DNA of 64,000 nt from Actinernus sp. WN-2022 (taxonomy: Eukaryota; Cnidaria; Anthozoa; Actiniaria; Actinernidae). The DNA lies in the NCBI GenBank assembly GCA_030867875.1, contig JAOWCC010001501.1, forward strand, positions 20,489,524 through 20,553,523, written 5' to 3'. Positions 21,485 to 33,775 of the stretch are shown here, in pieces; position 1 is the stretch's first letter, and the number at the start of each line of letters is the position of its first letter. A program made the position numbers and the translations under genes. The notes under the pieces are model-generated. The model had not been told where the DNA came from and did not search any database. It saw only the letters and a program-made list of their open reading frames with translations.

Positions 21485-23455
21485 GCCACTTTGTAGTTTT
21501 CTTGTCAACCAAAGTGTAAAATGCGAAGTGTTTTACAGTAGTGGATATTTAATCTGGTAACTATCTATAGGTTGATTGGTGTTCAATTTGTTTTCCGCCA
21601 AAAATCCCTTTTTAAATATTTTTTTTGTGATCACGTGATAGAACACGTGATAGAACACGTGACTTTCCAAGCATGTACATTAGCTTGATACTAGTCTCTA
21701 GAATAAGATATAAGACAATGGGGAGCTTTTCTGGGAGTTCTCGTCTCAATTTTCGGGTTCTTTCTCATCAATTTCGCTAGAGCCTCGTTTCCATGCCGTG
21801 CCATTCTTCAAAGGTCGCTCCTATCCACAAGCTACCATCGATCGATTGCTATCAGGCATTTTCTGACTATTGGCCACATAACCTTCCTGAAAAACACCAG
21901 GAAGTTTATTCCCCCCTGATGATACCGACCAACCCTACTGGCTCATGGACTAGTATGTGTAAGCTACTAGAAAATTTGAATAAAACACTGTACTGCCCCG
22001 ATCCTCCAGAAGATACACCAAGCTTTTATTGACTCAAGCTACTTGCCTCGTGATTGGTGCACAGCCAATATAACGCCAATCTTCAAGAAGGCCGTTCCTA
22101 TAGGCCCTTTGCAGGACCTGGTCACGTGACTTTTTAGCCTGTCAATCAAAAAAAATGGGCGCTAGAACAACATGAATGCCAGAAATGGAAAGAGCAAGCC
22201 AAAATTAGTAAAAAAGCCCAAGTTTTAGGTTCATGTCTTTAAAACTGAAGGAATGGCATTTTTTTGAAAACTCTATAATTTAGCTTAATTTAACAGAGTT
22301 AGTGAGGCTTTTTTTTGCTGACTGGCACGGCTTCGATAGCCCTAAAATAACTAGCCCTAAAAACAGTGGAACAGCGGAGAGAAAGTGCAAAATGAGCAAC
22401 TGAAGGAAGAATATTCCGAAAGTGAAATTTTATATTACCCTACGTTATAGTGAACAAAAACAACATGGCTTACGGCAAAGGCCGGTGGAGGCTCCGAACA
22501 GCTAGCAAGGAATCGAGAGGTTCGTAAATAAACAGAAAAGTTCCGTATAGAAAATAGCTAAAGCCTATAGTGACATAAAAACCTTCTGTCGGTTCATGGA
22601 GTCGATAAACAAGGAAAACGTAATATTTGCAACCTTACCTCCAGCTGACTTCGACCACCTGTTTATCCAAGTTCTTCATCGGACATTCCCAAAGTTAGCG
22701 GCGAAGTATACGACTTTACGAGCCTGGAACACCGGCTTTCGTGTTTTCAAATAGTACCCAAAGATTCCTCTCTGATGAAAATTCCCCAAGGCTATTCAAT
22801 ATCCTTTGGAATATTAAAGGGCTTCGAAAAGTCACGTTCATTTTTTTGCTGCAAAGCGAAAATATCTTGTACACAAACTTACAAAGCTCCAACTCGTCCC
22901 TCGTTGTCCACGGCAGTCCCTTTCCCGCGGTACGGTACTTCTGAGGAAAACAGCCAAGCGAGATATATGCTGGCTGCAAACATTGGCAGTGTCTCAGGAT
23001 GCCACTTACAGATTTTCCAGTGATAGCCAGGTATATCGTACAAGGTTCGCAAAACGGCGTGAAGTGACGAGTGTTGATCGAGAAATTATCGATGAAGATT
23101 GTCTTCAGTTTTGACAGATTTTTTCGTCCTTTCCCGGCTATATTTTCTTTAGAAAAACTTATTCCGTCTCTGTCAATTCATCAACAAAAAAACGGTGTTG
23201 CCTTCAGAACTAATCATACGGATAAATTCTTCAAAATAACGTTGATTTGAGCCTTTATTGATTAGAACCAAACAAAACTCAAAAGAGCGCGAAAACTACA
23301 ATCAAGACGCGCGCGCGCCAACCCGGATGTAAAATGTTAACTTCCGGCTTTGTATTTTATTTTTTTTCAAACTAAAAAATGTGCCATATAATAAACATCT
23401 TATTAACCTCGTCCGCTCGGTTTTTACGGAAAATTTCAAACCTCGGTCTTTGGTC
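21485..23455. other. No intact gene; unassigned repeat-like sequence
   Basis: Three CACGTG E-box palindromes lie close together at 21635-21662 (GATCACGTGATAGAACACGTG, repeated). From 22095 (CCGTTCCTATAGGCCC, GGTCACGTGACT) the sequence looks like a decayed element. Overlapping frames of 60-87 codons at 22716-23023 lack domains I can name. Confidence 0.4.
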
Positions 23456-23459
23456 AGTA

Positions 23460-25475
23460 CTCTGATATTGTTAATGACCTAATCTGATCGTATGAAGTTG
23501 GTGACATCATATCAGTATGCCGATGACACTACGATATACACTCACGGCAAGCCCATTAAAGTTAAAGAGTGTGAGGACCGGATACAATATATATGCCCTT
23601 GACCAATTAACATCATGGTCCGTCGCTTCTAACCTCGTGCTTAATCCAAAAAAAAAGAAAGTCATGCTGTTCTCCACTGCTCAGCTCTCCCGGGTTCATA
23701 ATCTAGATGACTATACCATTCGTCTCTCTGTGGGTGGCAAACAGCTTGAAAGAGTTACTTCTCAGTGCTCGCCTTCTCGGGACACAAATTCAACAGCACC
23801 TAAAGTGGATTGATGATGTAAACTCTACTATATCATCTTGTTATTCTGTTTTATCCATTATTAGAAAACTGAAACATGTAGCACCTTTCATGCTTAGGAA
23901 GCAATTAGTTGAAAGTCTCATTTTACCGGCAAAGCTTGACTTTAATGATGTAGTGCCACACCCAATTCCAGACTATCTTGTCAAACGCTTACAGCGTGTC
24001 CAACTTGCTGCTGCTGGTTTTGTTCTCAATCGTTATGCTAGTAGAACTGATATCTTAAAACTTTGTTGGCTACCCGTCTTAGAACACAGAAAATTTCACT
24101 TGTTAAAGCTTGTATATAAAGCCCTTCATTATAGTGACTGGCCACTTTATGATCTTCCATTAGAATTGTACATACCCAATAGAACACTACGGTCAGCCAG
24201 CACTAAACAGTTAAAGGTCCCACCTGAAAATGGCACCTTCCAGGATACCAGTTCATCCGTGTTCAATAATTTACCTGTAAATATAGGGAACTCTGCAACC
24301 TTTGCTGAATTTCAGTGTCGGTTACCGAAAGGATATCTAAAGAACTGCGCTGCCGACAACCTCGTGACCAGGGTCTTCTCGGTCAGTTCCAAGATGGCGG
24401 CTACTCCGAGAGAAGACCCTGGTAAAGGCCTTCGGTTATGACGCAAAGGTTGATCTGATTTGTATATAGTTTAATTTTCTCACATTTTATCAATAAAACG
24501 ATTTTAAATAACCTTAAAAAAACTCATGAATAATTCATGAAGCAAAAACAAAGGAAATCACCGAGCGAGAAGCGATCTCATCCTAATTTACATAAACTTT
24601 AACTTGGATTTTCTCCGCCGAAATAGGGCGTATCGCTAAAATAAAAGATTACATGACTCAATAAATCTAGACCATTTTTAAGCCGTTTAAAAAACTCGCC
24701 GCACGTGTTTTATCAGGTCTAAAACTCTCGTGCTGCGCCCTCGAGTTTTAAACCTGATAAAACACTGCTGTGTAGGTAGAGCAATAGATGAAGTGTATTA
24801 CTGGGTAGTTTTCTGGTAAGTTTCATCAGTGGGAAAGCCAGGAGAAGCCGTTTAACTTGAGCATGTGCTATCGATCGCTTCGCTTCAACGCTAACGGAAA
24901 TGAACGGCTTTTTAGGATTCTCTTCTAGCTTAGATACATCCTGGTAGCATTGTGGTACCCTTCCACTGTTTCTTTATCCAAGTAAACTCCATTTCGAGCC
25001 GTTTAGTAAACCTGTTTTCACTACATCGTACGCCGCGTGGAAATACCGGTAATCGCATCTCGCTCACTCCGGATTGGGATACCTATGGTTTGTCGGCACG
25101 TGTTAAACATTTCCATATTTAGCTTGGCCGCCATATTGGATGCCCACATCACGTGATTAAAATCTCCAGGATTTCTGGAGATTTTTGGTCACGTGATTCA
25201 GCCTTTACCAGGGCCTCTTGGAGTAGCCGCCATCTTGGATCTGACCAAGAAGACCCTGGTCACGAGGTTGCGCTGCCGACAGACTCCGTTGATTAATTTT
25301 ACAATAGATACGTATAGCCAAATTTTAATCCTTAGTACTGTTATCATTATACATCTCAGTAATATCTTAGTCATATTTTATCAACATTTTATCTTTTACA
25401 TTGTTTAGATTAACAGGCGAAGAGCCACCCAGTGGATGTACTGTTAATAAACCATTATTATTATTATTATTTATT
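23460..25475 (+). mobile_element. 5'-truncated non-LTR retrotransposon (LINE), split by a MULE
   Basis: The reverse-transcriptase catalytic box YADDTTIY is encoded at 23516. Frameshifts then lead through DQLTSWSVASNLVLNPKKKK, SARLLGTQIQQHLKWIDDVN and SLILPAKLDFNDV, which are typical RT thumb and C-terminal motifs of CR1/Jockey-like LINEs, to NLPVNIGNSATFAEFQCRL. The coding part is cut at 24356 by the element 24357-25270 and resumes at 25271 with the 3' end. The tail is a TTA-rich microsatellite at 25454-25480. The 5' half with endonuclease is absent, as expected from incomplete reverse transcription. Confidence 0.8.
24357..25270. mobile_element. MULE-like TIR element with 9-bp target duplication
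   Basis: The ends are long inverted repeats of roughly 75 bases beginning CAACCTCGTGACCAGGGTC and containing CCAAGATGGCGGCTACTCC in each arm. The flanks carry the direct repeat CGCTGCCGA at 24348-24356 and 25271-25279. A 9-bp duplication with long TIRs fits Mutator-like elements. The 914-bp interior encodes no transposase that I can see, so it is non-autonomous. The arm motif AAGATGGCGGC matches the YY1 consensus. Confidence 0.85.
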
Positions 25476-25707
25476 ATCATATTTTCCCGTAAAGACCTCG
25501 ACACCTCGTTCTCAGTTAATAAGAAGTTAATCGGTAAGCGCGCGTGAGCCTGGGTAATTTTCCAAATATGGTAATGCTCGCGCGAGGGCTAATTATCTTT
25601 GTGACGTAACGATACTGTAATCAATCCTAATCGATGTTCCCACTCGCAATTCTTTCATCGGAAATCCAGGTTGTTGGAATGTTGGACGTAAGATATCATT
25701 CAACGAC

Positions 25708-28487
25708 ATGTTTCGGAAAGCGAAACACTTGCTTAAAAAAGGACAGCGCCAAGTAGCTGAACTCGGCGCTATACCGGAAGGACAAGAAGCATCCGGTTGT
25801 GATGGTACTTCGGTACCTTCCGCTTCCGGTCCAACACTGGCAACAGCCAAGGATTCGAGCGCGAGATGTTCGGCGAAGCCTCATCCTACCGGGCTCGTTT
25901 TCAAGAAGGAGGTTTACGGTCATTTGATTGCACAGTGTGCTCTGCATGCACTCGAGACTTCTTCCAAGTCTCCAAAGAGTGGAAATGGCGCTTCACTCGG
26001 GGCGGATGATGGCCCCTTAAAAACGACAAAGCGTAGGAAAAAAACGAAATCAATATTTCGTCTGAAATCAAAGTACGGGAGGGAGGAGACCTTTAGCCGA
26101 GACAAGTCTGCTAAGTTCGATGCTGAAAAACCTGATGATGCTGCATACAATCCGCACTCTTTCCCATCTCGAAGGACGGATCGCCATAACGGCGTTAAAT
26201 ATATCGTGGTTAAGGAAGCTCCAGACGTTGGAACTAACAGCGAAGTCAACACACGTGGAGAGTTTTCCGACTCGCTTGGAACATCTTCTCCACATGGAGC
26301 CAGAGCCAGCAGCCACGTGCAGGCCGCTGTGAATACACAGGAAGCCACAGCAGATATGGCGGTCACATCATCCAAGCGAAGGTGGAAGAAGACGAGATCA
26401 AGACGTACGAGCTCCAGCTCAACTCACCATCCGTTTGAGAATGAAAATGTAAGTTTTGAGAGTTGGCAAGTGTCCTACCGTTTGTTGTTCTTCTTACTCT
26501 GTATTTTAAGACATCTTTTCTACCTTGATGATACTTGGATCTTTAATCCTGGATCTTGGTTCATAAGTCTTGGGTCTTCGGGTTTGGATTTTCAGTCTTG
26601 AGACTTAGGACTTTGATTTTGAGTCTGGAATTTAAAGAAGAAATTCTCCATACACAGGGTTTGACATCACAAGCAGATCGCCGTCAACGACGTGACATTT
26701 TTCGTGCGTGGGAACCCCCATCTGACTTCCTTGCTGGCCTTGAACAGGAGATTGAAGCCGACACTATTTCACCTAAGAATCGATCTGAAGTTTACAGAGA
26801 AGAGAAGCCTTCCTTGGGCCTTTCATCCCCAGGTAAAAACGAGAGAGGGGAAGGGTATATTGTATGGGGAGGGTCACTAGGGGTGAATATGGAAGGTTTA
26901 TATGTAGTAGATGCTGAAGGAAAGAGGTAACGTCAGCGACGTGATATATGTCGTGCGTGGGAACTCACAGCTTACTTATTTTCTGATGTTGAATCGGAGA
27001 TGGACGTCTTCGTATCATTTATTTCACCTAATTTAGATGACAGAGAAGGTAGGAGGTATTCGGCTTCTGGAGAAAGAAGTGCCTTCCGCATTCTTCCATC
27101 TTTGTAAGAGAGAGGAGGAGGACGACAATACTATTCTATGAGGATGGTCAGTAGGGATGGATGGATTGATCTTCTCAAAGAATGAATGCGTCTCATAGGA
27201 AAACGTTTCTGAAATTACACTAGTCATTGCCTCCTGCACTGGTATTGAAAGTAATTAGAACTAGGATCCCTGTGGCACATACGACAGCTAGGGGCTGAGG
27301 TGAGAAGGGCAAGCTAAGGTTCTAACATCGCCGACAGCAACACGATCTCGAGTTTAAAGTAATGATAATCATTACTCTTAAAACCAGTCAAGGATAAAGA
27401 TAAACAATTGTTGCATTCTGAACGGCGGTAGACCCGCTTAGTACTTAGCTAGTAGTTTTCTTGTTATTTCTCGAAACATTTCACATATATACATGTTATA
27501 CATATATACATATTCACGCGTTCGTACTTAAAATTAGAAATAGGGGTGATTTCCTCTGTTTTCTTTTAGTTCGGCGGCAAACTGGAGAGATGCGCGCGCG
27601 ACCGGCTCATCAAAACCGCATGAGCATGACGTTTTGCCGCGATGTGGACTGGCTCTACACCGCGGCAAAACGGTATGCTCCGCTGGCCAAAAGAACGAAG
27701 GCTCTGCTATCGAATACAAATTACCGAGGGTTTCAACTGTTTTAGTAAATAATTTTATAACTTAGTAAACTCACAGTGAATTACAAATTAAGAAAACTTC
27801 AACCTGTTAAAGTCTTAGGCTTAGCTTTTAAGTAGTTTTCTTATTTTTTTGACAAAACAGTTCACAAATGTTAAAGCAGAAATTTTAAAATCACGGGTAT
27901 GTGCCTGTTGTTTCATTTCAGTTTTCGCGGGAAACTGGGGGCGGCCGCGCGCCGACAAGAAATAGCAAATACGCATGCGCGTAACGTTTTGCCGCGGTGT
28001 GGACTGGCTTAGGCCTCTCCCTCTGTACACCACAGGGATCCTGATCCTTTCTTCAGGACTGCACGACAATAACCTTTTGATGATTTATTGGTTTTATCAG
28101 TTTCAGACCAGTATCCAGTCAATCTAACAGACAAGGCTGTTGTTTATAATTACCATCCATGTGTGGTGCACCACAAACAGGAGAGACTGGACCAAGTCAA
28201 TATCCTGGTAAGTCTGAAGAACAATCAATTTGTAAGACTTTAGAAAACCTATAGTGAACCAATAAGTTCTGGTAGTAACTCTTGTATTCCATGCTGAACG
28301 CTTTTCCATTTTCCCATAGCTTGACGGATTAAAATATTCGAGGAACTGCATTGACCAGGATGGTGCACCGCTGTTTGGAGAAAAGAAGAAGAAGAAATCT
28401 CGACGTCTTCGACTACCTTCTAAGCTTCCAAAGCTTAGAAGGCAAAACAAGGTCGCCCCTGCACCTAGCGACACTGATGCTCGCTAA
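25708..28487 (+). CDS. Uncharacterised basic protein, four exons, 394 aa
   Basis: Exons are 25708-26448, 26658-26832, 28107-28207 and 28320-28487 (TAA at the end). Donors are GTAAGT, GTAAAA and GTAAGT; acceptors are ACACAG, TTTCAG and CCATAG; phases 0, 1 and 0 all agree. The start is the first in-frame ATG after an upstream TAA near 25617. The protein begins MFRKAKHLLKKGQRQVAEL and has Lys/Arg clusters (TTKRRKKTK, SKRRWKKTRSRR, EKKKKKSRRLR) that could act as nuclear localisation signals, with low-complexity Ser/Thr-rich stretches. The conserved-looking parts are FRAWEPPSDFLAGLEQEIEA (exon 2) and NYHPCVVHHKQERLDQVNIL plus LKYSRNCIDQDGAPLFG (exons 3-4). I recognise no family or domain. Intron 2 holds a decayed copy of exon 2 and a duplicated GC-rich module. 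Confidence 0.7.
26929..27085 (+). pseudogene. Decayed duplicate of exon 2 of the 394-aa gene
   Basis: This intronic stretch reads RQRRDICRAWEL, then SDVESEMDVFVSFISPN and DDREG, and at DNA level aligns with exon 2 from CGTCAACGACGTGACAT onward. It lies about 270 bases downstream of exon 2. There is no good acceptor in the matching place, so it is probably a dead tandem exon duplication; rare alternative use cannot be ruled out. Confidence 0.6.
27450..28030. repeat. Two direct copies of an intronic GC-rich module
   Basis: Copy 1 (about 27450-27680) and copy 2 (about 27825-28010) share TAGTTTTCTT, a pyrimidine-rich stretch, GGGAAACTGG/GGCAAACTGG and CGTTTTGCCGCGRTGTGGAC followed by TGGCT. Copy 1 also contains an inverted pair, CGTTTTGCCGCG/CGCGGCAAAACG. 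They lie in intron 2 of the 394-aa gene. Confidence 0.6.
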
Positions 28488-29035
28488 ATTTAATTCTAAT
28501 CAGCCAACAATAGAATCATTTCTAAGGTAAGCTTAACAGTAACTCCACCATCAGATATAACTTATAAACATTTATGTTCTTGTTTCCTTCAGTTCGGGAG
28601 AAATAGCAACATCATTATTTCATTCTTTCCTCCCTGCAGTAATCCAGTTTCTTCCACCGTAGAAATCCTCAACTAATTAAGATTCTCTTCATGCGTGCTA
28701 CCATTTTAACGTTCAATATTGCCTTTGTTGCAGCTGATATACCGGCCTACACTATTGCAGCTCTCGTCTTCATCAAGAACTAAAACCTGACAAGAACCTG
28801 TTATCGAACGAAGTCATAGATGATGCCTCCATAAAAACACTCTGAGTGATCAACTCTTGCAACCCCTTTCTCTAAGAAGTCTACTGAACTTTATTTTTAT
28901 CTAATTTTATTTCTTTATTAATTTTATTTATTTCCGCTACCTGGACTAGCATTTTTACTTAATTTCTACTTTCTCGATTTGATTTCAGTGTTATTTTTAC
29001 TAGTAGTTTTTTTCATATTCTTGCACTAGCACTAC

Positions 29036-29418
29036 ACACCCGCATACACGTACTGATCTAATTTAGTTCTATTCAGATCTTGACTTCAAACAACAAGCAT
29101 ACACCTTACGAGATTTCATTCCGCAATCTGTATACTTAATAACAACGAAGGATACATATGCGATCAGATGCATCGACTATCATCTTTACTGAAGAACGGA
29201 AGATTATGTGCATTAATGAATCTCTAGACACCCGCATACACATTGATCTAATTTTAGTTCTGTTGAGATTTTGACTTCAAACAACAAGCATACACCTTAC
29301 GAGATTCTTTCCGCAATCTGTATACTTAATAACAACGAAGGATACATATGCGATCTGTTGCATCGACTATAATCTTTACTGAAGAACGAAAGATGATGTG
29401 CATTAATGAAAACTCTAC
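29036..29418. repeat. Direct duplication, ~192-bp unit, two copies
   Basis: Both copies share ACACCCGCATACAC, CAAACAACAAGCATACACCT, CTTAATAACAACGAAGGATA and TCTTTACTGAAGAACG. They differ by several substitutions and small indels, so the duplication is not very recent. It lies beyond the 394-aa gene and could be part of its 3' untranslated region or beyond. Confidence 0.85.
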
Positions 29419-29746
29419 ACACAATATGCGCAATATAACTAGTTTTTAATTTACTATTATTATTATTATTATTATTTTTATAACATAATTTTTCATCTGC
29501 CAACTCTCCCCATTAGATTTGAAATCTTTTTTACTAAAGTTTGTTTGGTATACTTCTTTTTGTCTGTAAATCAGAGTCATTCAGTTTCTTGTTGCAATTC
29601 TTCGTTCGGCTTAACGATCTCGTCAATTGAACAGATCGAGAAAATAAAAGTATTATGTTATTGACTTGAATTTTACTGCTATATATATCAACGCATTGTT
29701 AATGTGCTTTTCGGCTCTGCAAAAGGAGTTTGACGATATTAAGAAG

Positions 29747-29988
29747 GGGAGCCAGGGTGGCGCAGTGGTTAAGCGCTTCGCCTCTCACCTCTGTGGCCCA
29801 GGTTCGATTTCCGGACGGGGCGCCATATGTGAGTTGAGTTTGTTGGTACCTCGCCCTTGCTCAGGGGGTTTTTCTCCGGGTTCTCCGATTTTCCTCCACA
29901 AAAACCAACACGCTAAATTCCAATTCGATCTGTGGATTAGCCGGAATCTGGCTTTGATCAGCTCCCATGGTTGTTTCAGGTCTCGTTA
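29747..29988 (+). repeat. tRNA-derived SINE, family A, full-length copy
   Basis: The head GGTGGCGCAGTGGTTAAGCG (box A-like) and GGTTCGATTTCC (box B-like) is followed by a body with GTTGAGTTTGTTGGTACC and TCTGTGGATTAGCCGG, ending CATGGTTGTTTCAGGTCTCG. It is the best-preserved copy of the family at 5150-5387 and 41985-42150. Confidence 0.8.
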
Positions 29989-30402
29989 GAAATTCAGAGT
30001 TTGTTTTTTTCCGAAATGGGTCATTTTATATAGGCACGTCTAGAGAGCTTGTACTCAAAGTTTGAACCTTATAAAATGCCTTTTAGTCTCTGCGTCGCGT
30101 GCATGTCGGGTAGCTGTTGCTTATAGGTCACGAAAAGACCGCTGAACTAAGGATCGCTCGTTTATAATCCGAGTAATGGCGGTCAATCTGAGCGCAAACT
30201 TATGGCTTACCGAAATATTTAGTATTTTTACTTTCCGAAGCTGAAGAAATCAGGAAAAGTGTAATTTGATCGCAATAGCACATTAAGAGGAAGTGAAGGA
30301 AGAGGGCTTTCTTTTACTTCCAACTCACCTCTCCTAGGCCGGGGCTTTTACGCTCCTGATGAAGCCCAACATCCTACCCAGGGGTCTTTGCGCGGCTAAT
30401 CC

Positions 30403-30501
30403 AAGATGGCGTCGAAAGTACGAGGGAACAAGATTGCAAGATCAAAAGAAATAAAGCCGAGCGACCGAACACCAGAACAACAACAACAACAACAACAGCT
30501 T
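30403..30501 (+). CDS. Short ORF, MASKVRGNK with polyglutamine end
   Basis: An ATG in the context CCAAGATGGCGTCG opens 32 codons, basic at the start (MASKVRGNKIARSKEIK), and ends in a (CAA)n-encoded glutamine run and TAG. It could be a small first exon, an element ORF or chance. The start context also matches a YY1 site. I do not recognise it. Confidence 0.2.
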
Positions 30502-30699
30502 TAGTTCACTCAGATGGGAAATGGTACAGGCAACAATGTAATTTTTATATAAAATGAGAGTAGGTAGGACCTCAGGCATGAAAAAACTTGTAGGTTACTA
30601 GTCAGCGGGATATAACTTACGAACACGTACCACGAGTAAAAATGAAAATGGAAAAAGATACAATTAAAGTGTTACAAAAAAAATCATGGAGACATATCA

Positions 30700-31090
30700 T
30701 ACAATTGAAATTGAAATTACAGTATCAGTTCAAAGTAAGTAAGAAGATGTGAACTTCAAGAACTGGAACAAATGCAGTGATCAGCTGGAAATAGGTAAAC
30801 AAAAGTCAATCTTTCAAATTATGCTTACTAATTAAGTAACAATGAAGCTTCTTTTTAAACAGTATTCTATTTTCTGATTTCATATCTTAGGGTAGCCTTT
30901 CCCATATTTTAATTCCGTTTATGTCAAAAACATTTTTTCTCTGGATCAGTTCTTGAATATTTAATAAAGAATTGCTGCTTAACTGTTTGTCTAGTATGAT
31001 TATATTTATGAACACTTGATAATGGTTAAACATATTAATTAATTAATTCAGGCTCAAAGCTAAGCAATATTTATTAACTTTGGTACGAAT
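30700..31090 (-). mobile_element. LINE 3'-end fragment
   Basis: On the minus strand the sequence encodes GIKIWERLP, a stop, then DMKSENRILFKKKLHCYLI, the conserved C-terminal block of many LINE reverse transcriptases (G-K-W-LP...FKKKLK-YL). An AT-rich 3' tail runs leftwards. Only this end survives. Confidence 0.6.
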
Positions 31091-31339
31091 ACTTAACAGC
31101 ATACGTTACACACACTATTATTAATACATTTAATTTCAAAGACAGGAGCTCATTACGAGCTGTATCGTAAATATAATTTTCATAATAATGTGTTTGAAAA
31201 GACCGCTAAAGTAGCGTTTGAGCGAAGCAGATCGAGATGCAGGCGCTTGTCATTCCAAAACACATAGAATAAAATATGAACAACCATAACAACGTGTTTG
31301 AAAAAAATATGCGGTAGTCGAAGACCTTACATCCCAGTT

Positions 31340-31500
31340 AATAGGACGGTTCAGTGGCGGGGGGGATGGGGAGCAGTCGCCCCCTGCCCAGTCCCAGAAG
31401 AGAGATTGACAGAAGTGATTAATGAAAATGTCCCAGAAATCATGATTTTGTCCCCCCCCCCCCCTAGAATGAAAATGTCCCAGAAATCCCCCCCCCCCCG
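31340..31500. repeat. C-rich dispersed repeat
   Basis: AATGTCCCAGAAATC occurs twice, followed by runs of 14 and 13 cytosines. It is probably part of a dispersed element with unstable homopolymers. Confidence 0.55.
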
Positions 31501-31768
31501 ATTGATATCGATTCTACATAAAGTGAATTGTGGAATATGTTGCGTCTTTGAACTTTAATAAACATCCATGTTGCGTTTGAAGCTTCTATTAGTGATAAAT
31601 AATTTGACTAAATTAGAAACTGACAAGTTTCAATCACAAGGAGAAAGAAAATACAATAAATGCCTCCTCCTTTGACAGGCGTCATCAGCATATTGGAAAT
31701 ATAAACCTTTATAACTCATAAACACAACACTCAAACCAAGAAATATTTTACTATTCACCTATTCACTT

Positions 31769-32172
31769 TATAGACCTCATTCATAATGGACGCCACCTAA
31801 TTTGCATAAATTGGAAGATTAATGTGTACAGAGAAACTATTGCTACCACATGAAAGATCGTACCACAATTAGTAATTGACCCCAGTTTGAAAGCGAAGTT
31901 TAAAATTTTGTCGAGTTATTGGCATTTTAAATGTGGAAAATACACGAAAGCGAGGCTGGAAAGGCCTACAGGGTTTTTCTCATATAAATCTCTCTAATAA
32001 ATTTCAAATCGCTGTAATTTTACAGCTTTTTATGCTACAACACTCATATTCTACAGAATCACCAATGTTGGTATGCTCTTTCGCATGGCAAGGATGTTGT
32101 TTTTCATACATTGAACATCTAGCTAAACTGTTAAAATACAGAGACCATGCCCTTATGAATGAGGTGTGTATA
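31769..32172. mobile_element. MITE, TCATAATGG family, copy 1
   Basis: The left end TATAGACCTCATTCATAATG pairs with the right end TTATGAATGAGGTGTGTATA. The interior (ATTTGCATAAATTGGAAGAT, ACATGAAAGATC, AAAGCGAGGCTGGAAAGGCC) matches the element at 61908-62313. Confidence 0.8.
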
Positions 32173-33775
32173 GAATCGATATTACTGATGGTATATAAAA
32201 TTTGACCTCACAGGTACTTTAATGACATCATATATTGACGCTGAAGAAGGTTCAGCTGCAGAAAGTGACCGGACCAGCCGCGTAATATGCATTCTGTTAA
32301 CTAACGTTTTGATTGCAAGATTGCGAACCTGCCGCTCACGGCAATCGATAAAGAAGATAAGTGTAGTCTAGCACTCGGATATGAGTAAAAAAAATGGAGA
32401 TTTTTGAAACGACAGACATGGAGATGCCCCATCCCCAGGAGAAAATAAAATGAAATAAAACAGCATGATTTGGACAAAAAGTTCACGTTAGTTTCGAGAA
32501 AGTAAATTGATAAATTAACAAACGTTTGTACCACATGGCTGCATGATGAGCCTTGATGAGCTAATAGTAAGGTAAACGCTGACTTGTGAAAATAATCTAT
32601 ATATGGGACAAGCTATGATGAAAAACAAGAATCGGTTATTTTCCCCCTTATTTCCACGAAACAAATATTTTAAATCAAATGTTACTAGTAAAATATTACA
32701 TTATGGAAAAGGATCACATTTCATTTTTAACAGACAATTAGTTACACTAACGGTTACTTAGTAATCTAATTAGATAAGATATTTAAAAAAATCAGTGTAT
32801 CTAAGAATTACGAAGAATATAAAGCTATCTATTATCGAGTCTGCAATTGTTTTTCCGTAGACTTTTCTCAAAGCCTTCGCCGCCAACCCAAATCGCAAAA
32901 AAAAATGCGATGGACGGGACAAGGGACTTTTTATCCTTGTTTCCGCCGACCACTCGCGGCTTCGTTGTAAACGCTTGTTTCGCTCGGCTGTCGCCCGAAA
33001 AAAAAGGGAATCGACTTGCAGCAAGTCTATTTTCCGTTTCCTCTTTCGTTTGTATTTGTACTAGCGCAGCTGCGAGCGAGGTTTGCATGATTAACGTCTC
33101 GCTTTTCTATACACTAAGCATATATCTATGCAATAATATATATAGCGCGGTTACATTTTTAGATATTCAGTAGATTAAGTAAAAAAGAAACTTGTTTTTA
33201 GCCATATATTACACCATTAATAGTACGCACGCTCTGATTGGCCAGTGATTGCTGAGGCTATGACGTAACCACGGGCATGATTTCAAAGCAGCAAAATTGT
33301 TTGTTCAACCTTTTCTTATTTCTTTTACATAAAAGAAATAGCAAACAGTTTCTGTGTTCACATAACGTTATGTAAGCACTCAAGTAGCTGTGGAAACACT
33401 TCCAAAGAGATTCTTGTTCCAACGTCTCTTTCGTAATAATATATATATATATATTCAACTCGATATCTCACATGAGTGAGCGTAGCAAATGAGATATCAA
33501 GTAGAGCACTAGAAGATTAATTAAATCTCCGCGCGCCCATGTATTATTTTGGTTATTTTATAAACAATACTATATGTCCGATAAGGCAAAAATATTGGCT
33601 GAACTGGGCGATATCCACACACGTAAAATCATCGTATTTCTACGTGTGTTCAGATACTATATTTCTAAGTGGTGAAAATCCTTGTAAACACTGTAGTTTA
33701 TATAATAAATAATGTTATGTAAACACAGAAACTGTCTTCTATCTCTTAAATAGTAACTAATCCACCGACTGTGCC
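32173..33775. other. No gene recognised
   Basis: Frames up to 108 codons overlap each other on both strands at 32770-33173 without domain motifs. A CTCTGATTGGCCAG motif near 33230 and a TA run near 33440 are the only landmarks. Confidence 0.4.

Noticed and set aside
26556..26930. A 124-codon frame taken as a separate gene
   Set aside because: Its informative part is exon 2 of the four-exon gene (26658-26832); the remainder is intron read-through.
32770..33173. Frames up to 108 codons
   Set aside because: Three frames on two strands overlap with equal length; composition gives no clear coding signal.
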